A DNA stretch of 64,000 bases, from the NCBI GenBank assembly GCA_014529385.2, contig CM043961.1, forward strand, positions 15,245,978 through 15,309,977. Direction: 5' to 3'. The position numbers and the translations under genes are program-made. Position 1 is the first letter of the stretch. Each line of letters starts with the position of its first letter. Below the pieces are notes generated by a model. That model was not told the origin of the DNA. It saw only the letters and a program-made list of their open reading frames with translations, and searched no databases. Origin of the DNA: Adiantum capillus-veneris. Taxonomy: Eukaryota > Streptophyta > Polypodiopsida > Polypodiales > Pteridaceae. Shown piece after piece: positions 55,953 to 64,000 of the stretch.

Positions 55953-57650
55953 ATGGCAAGTGTAGCATTTCCAACATTTAAAGGAAAGAAGGGGGAGGAT
56001 TTGGTAACAGACTTCCTAGATGACTTTGAAGTAGCATGTGTAGTGAGCAACAAAGATACGGATGAATCCCGGGTTAGAATCTTTAAGCATCTCATGAATC
56101 TAGAAGCTAGATCATGGTACAATGCACTTCCACAAGCAACCAAGGATGACTGGGAACCCTTAAAAACCGCTTTTAAGAGGCGCTTTGGGGGAGGTACCAC
56201 TTCAGAAAAGTTGTGGGACAAGTTGAGAGACTTGAAGCAGGAGGGTCTTTTAGAATATGCCACCTATGAGTCCAAATTTGTGGATTTGTGGGAACGGTGG
56301 GTTGAGTCACGGGCAAGGGGGGAAGCTGCACCCGATTTCCTAAAAAAAGATCGGTTCACGCATGGCTTATGGCCGCTTCTCAAGGAGAAGGTGAAAGGTA
56401 GATTCCCGGCTACGTACGAGTTAGCCGTTGAGATTGCTCGCCTTAAGGACAAGAAGCTGCGAATGAAAGCCAAAGAAACCGAGTCAACAGAATCACGAAC
56501 ATCGCGTCGACCAGCAACTACGACAACCACCATTCCACCACCACCACCGGCTGTTGGGGTAAGAGATGACCAACAAGATATGTTGGCCCATATTACTGAC
56601 CAACTGCAGAATTTGTCTGTCCACTTAATACAACAAGGGAGGAGTCAAGAAAGAGATCAAGACCCTGGAAGAGCACGACGACAAAACAGGGAGTATCATT
56701 GCTACAACTGCGGAGAAGACGGTCACGGTATGTACTACTGTCCCAAACCACGACAAAACTATAATAGAGGAGGTAGGAGGAACCAATTGTCACCCCCTAG
56801 AGAAAGAACACCCCCACCCCGAGCACCACCCCCACCAACACAAATTCTACGTCCACCCCAGACACCACTACAAGCATCCATTCCACCTCTTCCACCAGCC
56901 CCACCACCTGATCGCCTTGTAAACATCATAAGGCTAGAAGAGAAAGGAAAAGCCGTAGTAGTGGATCCACCCAGAGCAAAGGAGAGGGACAAGGGTAAGG
57001 AGAAGGTAACCTTTTTAGAACCACTTGAGGCCACGAGTGTGAAAAGAGCTAGGAGGGAGAAGGCTACACAATCAGATGATGAGAGAAGCATGAGAGGAGA
57101 AACTAGCAAGAGGCCATCCAGGCCACGACGGAAATTGGGCATCACCGACTTCCAGCTAGGGGAAAGTTCTAAGCCCTATGATCTAACATTGGATGTGGCA
57201 GAGCAAGGACCAAAGATTACATGGCCACAGCTACTACATCTTGCACCAAAAGTAAGGCGACAATGGTCTAAAATGGTAAGTACAAGACGCTCCAAAACAA
57301 AGGTAGCCGGAGCAATTTCGGGATGCAACATGGATGACATCCTTCCAATTGTCGACGTAAACATAAAAGGAAAGAGGGTTGGAAACACCTACATTGATGG
57401 AGGTGAACAAATCTGTGTAATGAGCGAAGCTATGATGCTTCGATTAGGGCTCGAGGTTGACATGCCTTCTCCATGCAAGGCAAAGATGGAAAACAACGCA
57501 AACGTAAAGTGTGTGGGTGTGGTAAGTGCCGTGAAAATCAAAGCTTTCAACACTGAGGTAGAGGTAGATGTTTTTGTAATGCCTACTAAGGGGGAGGTCT
57601 ATCCATTAATTTTGGGAAGTCCATGGTTGATGGCCATGAAGAAAAAATAG
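55953..57650 (+). pseudogene. gag: Element E Gag and protease
   Basis: Start chosen at ATG 55953 ('MASVAFPTFKGKKGEDLV'); the frame is open a little further upstream without an ATG. Capsid: 'NLEARSWYNALPQAT', 'FKRRFGGGTTSEKLWDKL', 'APDFLKKDRF'. Zinc knuckle 'CYNCGEDGHGMYYC'. Pro-rich stretch (about residues 280-325). Retropepsin 'TYIDGGEQICVM' (DGG triad) and 'LILGSPWLM'. A TAG at 57648-57650 ends the frame where C has a Gln codon. RT continues in the same frame. Confidence 0.93.
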
Positions 57651-60290
57651 GACTGGGGTACTGGCCTTCTACGCATGACCGGTAAGAAAGGGGAGACAAT
57701 CTACTACGACATGAGGATTGGCAAGCAGAAGCAAATGAATCTGGAAACATCGGCAGATGAAACCACTAGCGAATCTTCATGTTCTGAGGAGGAGACCACA
57801 TCCACCGACGAAAGTGACAGTTCCATTGATGTGATGGGTATCATTATGAAGGATCCACAAAGGGTAAGCACAACTGGTGATCCATCACCAAAAGGGCAAC
57901 CCAATGAAGAAGAGAGCAAATCACCTGGCCTAGGAGGAAGTAGGTTGAAGGGTATGTTGTCTACGGAATTAACACTTGAGGAGAAAGATAGTTTTTTGCA
58001 AATGTTGATGGGATTTCCTAACCTGTTCATTGACAACTATGAAAGAATCACAGGCATTACAGTGGTGGAACATCATATTAAGCTGAAGGAAGGGGTAAAA
58101 CCAGTTTTGCAAAAGCTACGACGACTGGGGGTCATACAAGAAAAGGCACTCTTGGCCGAGGTAAGGAAATTGCTGGAGGCGGGATTCATCTATCCTGTAG
58201 AAAACTCAGAATGGGTGTCACCCGTAGTGGTGACGCCTAAAAAGAATGGTAAGTGGAGGGTCTGTGTTGACTACAAACCACTAAATGCAGCTACAAAGAG
58301 AGACCACTTTCCTCTCCCTTTCTTGGATGAAATTCTGAATGAAGTAGCGGGTTTTGAATGCTATACCGTCTGTGATGGTTATTCTGGATACTTTCAAATA
58401 CGCATAGCCTTGGAAGATCAGCTAAAAACCACTTTTATCACGCCATGGGGTTGTTTTGCATACAGGGTTATGCCATTTGGTCTCACAAATGCACCTGCCA
58501 CATTCCAAAGATATGTCACATATGTTTTTCAACCGTTCTTTGGAACATCCATAAGAGTGTTCATTGATGATTTTTGTATATATAGCTCCCGTATTTCACA
58601 TTTAGAAAAGGTAACTGAAGGTTTGGCCAGGTTACAGAGCCTAGGTGGGCAATTAAATGTGGATAAATGCCACATTGGGGAGAGTAAAGTCATTCTACTA
58701 GGCCATGAAATTTCAGCAAAAGGTATCAACGCCGACCCAAGTAAGGTGTCCGCACTCATAGCCCTACCTTCACCAACAACCGCACGTCAACTGGTCTCTT
58801 TTCTACAGAAGGTGAGGTACTTAAGTAGATTCATACATCTACTATCACAACTTGTTCTACCACTGCAACAACTCACTCAAAGATCAACTTTCACTTGGGA
58901 CGAGGAAAGCGAACATCACTACAACAAGGTAAAGGAGGTCTTAGCCACTCTGCCAACTATCTCACCACCTAAGTGGGATGAAAAATTTTATGTCACCTCA
59001 AGTGTTGGTGATGACTCATTGAGGGGTGTGCTACTCCAAAAGGATACGACGACATCTTTCATGAGGCCAATCTACTTCTCTAGTCGAATGATGACAGCAG
59101 GAGAGAAAGGTTTCACCCATGTGGAACACTTAGTCCTAGCTCTTAGATTTGCAACTACAAAGTTTAGGTCATATTTGCTGCCTAAGAAATTTGTGATTCT
59201 AACCACGGATGAAATATTTCCCTATGTTGTACAACACATGGATGTGTCTGCTAGAATTACTAAATGGCTAGTTCGTCTGCAAGAGTTTGACTACACGGTA
59301 CAGGTAGAAAGCACGACAAGGGCAAGTTTGGGGGGACTCATGACCTACCAAGTCTTTGAAAGGAAGGAGAAGAAATCTAAGGAAGGAGAAGTCCGATTAC
59401 CTCCAGTACCACCGATGGTAGAAGGAGCATACTCTCTCTACCTTGATGGAGCCTACAAGCGAGCATCCGACAAAGCAGCTGCAGGCATAGTGGTCTTTGA
59501 TGACAAAGGGACAAAGGTATTTTCGTTGGGCCAATTGTTAGATTCACATTCTAACAATGAAGCTGAGTATGCAGCACTAACCAAGGGTCTACAATGGTGC
59601 GTCTCGCAAGGTGTACAACGCCTTAATGTATTTGGGAATGCTCTACTTCTGGTAAGGCAAGTAAATGGAGCATGGACATGCAAGAATCCTAGTTTAAGGA
59701 CTCACTTAAGTGGTGTAAAAACCTTGTTGGGTAAGTTTGAAGAAGTTCAAATACACCATATCCCAAGGGCTCAAAACCAAGAAGCAGATGCCCTAGCAAG
59801 TGAAAGACTACAGGAAGTGGTGGTTGGAGCAATAAAACTAAAGCTCCCTCTATTTCAAGGCAGTGATGCCTTGCCTGACATCATGCATTTTTTGGAAACA
59901 GGGGAATGCCCATCAGATTTAACAAAGGGACAGAAGCAATGGCTGACGCGGAAGGCCACAAGGTATCGACTCATCAATGACGGTTTGTACTGTAAGGGTA
60001 AGGACCAAATACTCAGGAAGGTCCCTCTCTCTCAGGAAATCACGGGAGTAATTGCTAGCTGTCACGACGGGGTTTGTGGTGGTCACTTTTCCCTAAACAT
60101 AACAAGTAGGAAAATCTTGCAGGCAAGCTTCATATGGCCTAGCCTCAACCGTGATGTACACCACTGGTGCAAAACATGTAAGTTGTGTCAAAAGGCCGGC
60201 ACTAGGTCACTTATGCCTGAACCACAGACACCTATTCTCTCATATGGCCCATTTGAAAAATGGGGTATCGATGCCATTGGGCCATTACAT
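57651..60290 (+). pseudogene. pol: Element E RT, RNase H, second RNase H and truncated integrase
   Basis: Open from the TAG to 60293 with no frameshift. RT: 'WRVCVDYKPLNAATKRD', 'VCDGYSGYFQIRI', 'FGLTNAPATFQRY', active site FIDD. Degenerate first RNase H. Archaeal-type RNase H from about 59437: 'YLDGAYKR', 'NNEAEYAAL', 'NQEADALA', but 'VFGNALLLV' has Asn where C has the catalytic Asp ('VKGDALLIV'). Integrase zinc module: 'CGGHFSLNIT', 'CKLCQKAG', then 'WGIDAIGPL', where the DNA transposon begins. No catalytic core beyond the first Asp is left here. Confidence 0.93.
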
Positions 60291-60292
60291 TA

Positions 60293-60390
60293 GGAAATTT
60301 CAGAGGTCATTTGGAGGGCCATATGAAGAGAGAGAAAAATAGAGCGCGTCCAATGAGCATGAAGGCTACGTTACGTAGGAAAGTACGTGG
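60293..60390 (+). repeat. Terminal inverted repeat of the DNA transposon
   Basis: Aligns to 51553-51650 and to the complement of the right end of the foldback element (52540-52580). All three ends read CATTAGG(A/G)... outward, or AA in one case, so the TIR may start a few bases earlier than marked. Confidence 0.75.
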
Positions 60391-60641
60391 AAAGACTCAA
60401 AAAATAGGAAAATAGCATAAAACTTTCACGAAACTAGGATTGTAGCATAGTAATTTCCTTCCTTTTACCGAGCTTTTAGGTGCTTGCGTGTGGTCCCACT
60501 TCTAATATTCTCTTATGGTCATTAACGTACTGGAGGGTGACCATTAAGCCCGCACAAGATATTGGAATTCTAAAACACTTTCCCTCCATTAGAATGCTTT
60601 CAAAGTGAATCTCCCTCCACTAAAGCTTTTCTCTGAGAGTT

Positions 60642-62067
60642 ATGGCGTCCACGTCTTCTCGCCCAAGAGCCTCCAGGTGTTTACTGTCTATCACACCAAC
60701 AACCAACAACCAACAACGGCACTTTGCCTAGAAGGCCAAGTAGTAGCATATCCTCAACTACAATACCAGCTTCAATAAGTGCAGAGAACCAATGGGTTGG
60801 ACAAAGGATAAACAAAGGTTCATGGGTCCTCATGCAACCAAGAAGACCCAAGAGGTCTAGTGGTATCAACGTTTACCGCTCAGCATGGAAGGCCAGGGTG
60901 TTGGATTTCAAAGTTGAAATCGGCAAAAGATCTGTAAAGGAAGTTCTTGTTCAGCATGTGTTTACCCATCCAGAGGTGATAGCAAACGGTGGAAATGTAT
61001 CAGATATACATCAACCACGTTGCAATTGTAAGTACTCGACATGTGAACTTACTGATACTCTCATTATAACTTTTCTTATATATTTTGCAATGTTTCTCCC
61101 GCTTGTTATGAGTAATGTCTCCACTCTTCACAGCTCAATTACATTAGATTTGTCATTTGTACTTATTGATACTCTTAGTTTAACTCTTCTTATATATATT
61201 GCAGATGTTTATCCCTCTTCTTATGAGCAATGGGAACCTGTGGAGTGCATAATAGGCCTCTTCCATGTTGTACATGCCCACATTGGTTCTCTACAGTACT
61301 CAAAGAGGAGCAGCAAAAGACTGGCTGATGAGGGAATCTTTTTTTATGAACACTTTTACCAACTCAGCTCAGGGAATAAGAATGGCATGTTGGTGAAAGT
61401 GCCTCTACCAACCGATTGGAACACTGTGGACTGGCCAGTTCCCGAGGAAACAATGGTGGAGGCAATGCGAAGTAAGCTATTCAAGGATATACAAAGGTCT
61501 CTACGTAGCTCTATTCCTACCAAACTGGTTAGAATTGCAAACTTTTGTCCTGTTGCACTCTTCATAGAGCTGTTTCATAGCTACAACATCAGAGTTACAA
61601 AAACTATGTTCATGTGCAAGTCATTTCAGCAGTCATCCTGTGACAAACTTCTTGACAAAGGATGGTATGCAAAAGAAGAGATTGGTTTACGGTGCGAGGT
61701 CGCGCTTGATACTCTAGTTGTCAAGTACATGATTGCAAGCCAATCACTGTTACTCTCACTTTGGTATATGAGATCACAAATGCTAAACGGTAAGTACATT
61801 CCTATGGACTAGGTTTCTGCAAGTTTGGAAGATAATCCTACTGTGGATGTGGAAGTGATTGATAAAGAGCATGGCCTACTATTTGTGGTTACAATAAGGG
61901 AGCTATGCAGTCTTCAGCATTTGCGAAATGACATCATTGAAGAGTCAATGGACAAGGACCTATCAGATTTTTCCTTTTTCTTAGCTGGCCGTAAGGTGAT
62001 GCGGCGAAGGGAAAAAGATATTTTGTGCAAAGAGTTGGATGGTCGGGTTGAAGTAGTGTCAATGTAA
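60642..62067 (+). pseudogene. Unrecognised spliced gene in the DNA transposon
   Basis: An ATG at 60642 ('MASTSSRPRASR') may join the main frame by a small intron; the main frame is open from 60724 to a TAG at 61810-61812 and then continues in frame to 62067. Intron 61028-61204 (GTAAGT...TTGCAG, 177 bp) splits it; removal keeps the frame. Exon 1 has 'NKGSWVLMQPRRP', 'SAWKARVLDFKVE', 'VKEVLVQHV', which recalls a small chromatin-reader barrel. Exon 2 has 'YPSSYEQWEPVECI', 'FFYEHFYQLSSG', 'STVVEAMRSKLF'-like helices without a known fold. The last 80 codons ('LLFVVTIRELCSLQHLRNDI', 'FFLAGRKVMRRREKD') look ubiquitin-like. I assign no function. Confidence 0.5.
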
Positions 62068-62186
62068 CAGATATTCTTGTGAACCCAAGTGTATACAAAT
62101 GACTTTCAAGACATGAAGTTTATTGATCTCATTTTTCAATTGTGCCCTGTGAAAAAGTGTGCTTGAAATACATTTCTTTACCACGT

Positions 62187-62189
<3 letters not shown>

Positions 62190-62277
<88 letters not shown>
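62190..62277. repeat. (TC)n(TA)n compound microsatellite
   Basis: TC units from 62190 to 62231 pass directly into TA units to about 62277. It lies between the 3' ends of the two convergent genes. Confidence 0.95.
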
Positions 62278-62280
<3 letters not shown>

Positions 62281-62307
62281 AGACAAGACAAAGACATGAT
62301 AGAAGAA

Positions 62308-64000
62308 TCATCTTAATTCATTAGAAAGTACAAACTCGTCCGTGAACAATGGACTGAGATACAATTTTTGTAAGTATGGAATCAGAATGTCTTCAAGGTA
62401 AAAATCGAAGGAATGCCCCTCGAAAGAAGGTGGTGAGATAGTTGTTCCCGGCGGATTTAGTTCTCCCTTTTCGGGAGTATCATCAATTAGTAGTGTATTA
62501 GTTGCATCAAAGGGTACACCGATTTGGCTAAACGGTTTGTACAAAAGAGGTAATCCTAGTTTTTTAGGGTGGTAGTGGCCCTCAACGGTAACGCATTTTC
62601 TTTGATCATACAAAAAGGCAAAATCTGACGTGTGAGCTTGGCATACACTGCAAACTATTGCAACTAGTGGCGACAAGTTTTGCCTTTGCATTGAAGACCA
62701 TATGGCAACTCTGAAGCGCGGAAGAAGAAACTGAATAAATTCCTTGGTTCCTGGACAAACCACGACTCGACAAGTTCCCATCCGAAACGTTTGCAAATCC
62801 TCAAAGGGTCCTCTGTCACCGAGAGGCACCCGCATCAGCAGCAATCCATTGACGTCCAAGATAATCAACCTCTGTAAAAGTTGACAAGTACATATAAGTA
62901 GTTAGAAGCTGAACATATTTTGCCACACTTGAATAGACATTACCGGAACAACCGTATCTACAGGTAGCAAGGGTCCATACTGGGTCTCTGTAGTGTTCAT
63001 GTCGTTGTTGCTCTCCTCCACTTTATCTTCATAGTCATCATTCACATCTTCATCAGGGGTCTCCCCCATGGCCCTTTCTGCCTCATTCAAGGTTGATCGG
63101 CTTGCCTCATACATCCTTGCCTGATCCATATCATTTTGCTCATCCCTAGGCCTGCTTTCCTCATCCATATCCTTTTGCTCATCTATAGGCCTGCTTTCCT
63201 CATCCATATCCTTTTGCTCATCTATAGGCTGGCTTTCCTCAACTTGGGTTTCAGCCATAGGCTCTTTTGGCTCCTCCATTGGCTGACTTGGCTCTTTCAT
63301 TGTCTCCTCCGGTTGAACCTTAGCACCTTCCATATGCTCATTTGACCTTTCCTCATCCTCGGCTCTTTCATCTTCTGCTGATATGACACCCTCGGCCCGT
63401 TGCGATTCCACTGTATCGGATGTAGGGGTTTGTCATGGTGGCACGTCATGATTTGTAAGATCAATAGTGCGCTCATCCAAGCCGCTATCTTCAAGCTCTC
63501 TGGGGCTAGACATAGTAAGCAAGTGTTGTATTAAACTTACCCGGTATCTTTGCAAATAATCATATGTGTAGTTTTTTAAAGCACTCTGCAAAATTGAAAG
63601 ACCACATGGTGAGAATTCTTTTATAAACTAAACCAAAACTGACTGAATGCGTTGCCAAATGGGTACCTTAGTCATGAAAGGTTTTAATGCAAAGTAGCTT
63701 TGCAGGACATATTCTGCATGGAGAAGACATCTCCAGCCGCAAGAATTTCCATCGGTTTGATTTGGGACAGGTACATCTTTGATTGGGGCCTTGTATAGTT
63801 CATACCTTCCACATAGCTTGCCATAGGCAAGCAACAACCTCTTTATACAGCTGCACAAAGCAGCGTCAAGATGTTAGCATGAGGCTTCAAATTTACATGG
63901 ATATCTATAAGAAACACTTTTTGATACAAAACACTTACACCTTAATTTCAGGGTGGGTTCCTTTTATTGAATTGAACACCCACACTGCTGGTTGGTCAAC
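62308..64000 (-). pseudogene. Ulp1-like protease / acidic repeat / FCP1-type HAD fusion
   Basis: Exons on the minus strand: beyond 64000 to 63939, 63850-63667, 63585-62944, 62871-62308. Introns of 88, 81 and 72 bp have GT..AG ends and keep the frame. The first exons give the C-terminal half of a C48 (Ulp1/SENP) cysteine protease: 'AVWVFNSIKGTHPEI', then 'VPNQTDGNSCGWRCL' with oxyanion Gln and nucleophile Cys. Asn replaces the usual Asp in 'VFNSI'; the catalytic His is outside the window. Exon 3 is acidic with repeats 'SRPIDEQKDMDEE', and carries a TGA at 63433-63435. The last exon is an NIF/FCP1-type HAD domain: 'IILDVNGLLL' (D-x-N, as in many plant members), 'VAIWSSM', 'LLIDDTPEKGE'. Alternatively two adjacent genes, but I see no stop or promoter between apart from the TGA. 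Confidence 0.7.

Larger units (their letters stand above)
53549..60292 (+). mobile_element. Element E: Tat-like Ty3/gypsy retrotransposon, cut in integrase
   Basis: 5' LTR, C-type PBS, three small ORFs, gag-PR, RT, two RNase H domains and the start of integrase. It is the sister of C by PBS, gag start context, 'FIDD' RT and the small leader ORF. It inserted into F Gag, and its own integrase is interrupted at about 60290 by a DNA transposon. The rest, with the 3' LTR, lies beyond the window. Confidence 0.9.
60293..64000. mobile_element. TIR DNA transposon with coding genes, right end outside window
   Basis: Begins GGAAATTTCAGAGGTCATTT inside E integrase, preceded by TA. The first ~95 bases match the left end of the palindromic element at 51553 (common landmarks 'tttggagggcc', 'aagagagag', 'ccaatgag' / 'ctaatgag', 'ttacgtag'). 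It carries two convergent spliced genes (60642-62067 plus; 62308 to beyond 64000 minus) separated by microsatellites. No transposase motif is seen in this part; it may lie beyond 64000. Plant MULEs with Ulp1-type genes are known, but superfamily cannot be set without the other end. Confidence 0.75.

Noticed and set aside
61790-61823. 34-bp intron (GTAAGT...AAG) removing the TAG at 61810
   Set aside because: Too short for a plant spliceosomal intron, and it would shift the frame out of the downstream open sequence.
1-64000. CRISPR arrays, rRNA, tRNA or organellar genes
   Set aside because: No spaced short direct repeats of CRISPR type, no tRNA cloverleaf or rRNA core sequence was recognised; the DNA is eukaryotic nuclear.

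Overview
The window is plant nuclear DNA made almost entirely of nested transposable elements. The evidence is Ty3/gypsy retrotransposons with plant-type primer-binding sites, dual RNase H domains, spliceosomal introns and long (GA)n/(TC)n microsatellites. I see no bacterial, organellar, rRNA or tRNA genes. Species cannot be resolved from the sequence; a large-genome vascular plant such as a fern, lycophyte or gymnosperm would fit, but that is inference.

Layout (element names are mine). Z, 1-2480 (+): an internally deleted gypsy element, LTR remnant fused to integrase plus a 3' LTR. 2481-8.2 kb: microsatellites, a 2-kb cytosine-poor purine tract with ~355-bp tandem repeats, a coiled-coil remnant, and a TATA box with a gag-like start. 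F, minus strand, the oldest element: its 3' part (LTR end 9331, polypurine tract, 3.5-kb accessory ORF, ~290-bp repeats) lies at 9.3-13.87 kb, and its gag-pol part at 44.35-53.55 kb. The two halves were separated by element A (13870-44348, + strand, 175-bp LTRs, TGTTG target duplication on both sides, no recognisable coding). A was itself split by B (15180-28576, minus, 13.4 kb, tRNA-Asp-type PBS) and C (31197-42488, plus, 2.7-kb LTRs, Tat-like dual RNase H). E (53549-60292, plus, Tat-like) cut the gag of F. A 1.03-kb palindromic foldback element (51553-52580) also sits in F gag. A DNA transposon with the same terminal inverted repeat cuts E integrase at about 60.29 kb and runs off the window end.

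LTR divergence counted by eye agrees with the nesting order: A 5/175 (2.9%), C about 11/640 (1.7%), B about 9/590 (1.5%). F carries the most frameshifts. B, C and E are nearly intact: each is one long gag-pol frame broken by a few in-frame stops, with one frameshift in C.

Most unusual content: (1) the DNA transposon at the right edge encodes a spliced gene joining a Ulp1-type cysteine protease C-terminus, an acidic repeat linker and an FCP1/NIF-type HAD domain, next to an unrecognised convergent gene; (2) a conserved 70-72 aa small ORF in the 5' leader of C (two tandem copies) and E (one copy, the last of three small ORFs); (3) retropepsin-like domains downstream of integrase in both minus-strand elements, in B fused to a region with four W[V/I]PK motifs; (4) an internal polypurine/TATA signal ahead of an acidic accessory ORF in B; (5) duplicated H2C2 integrase zinc-binding modules in F.
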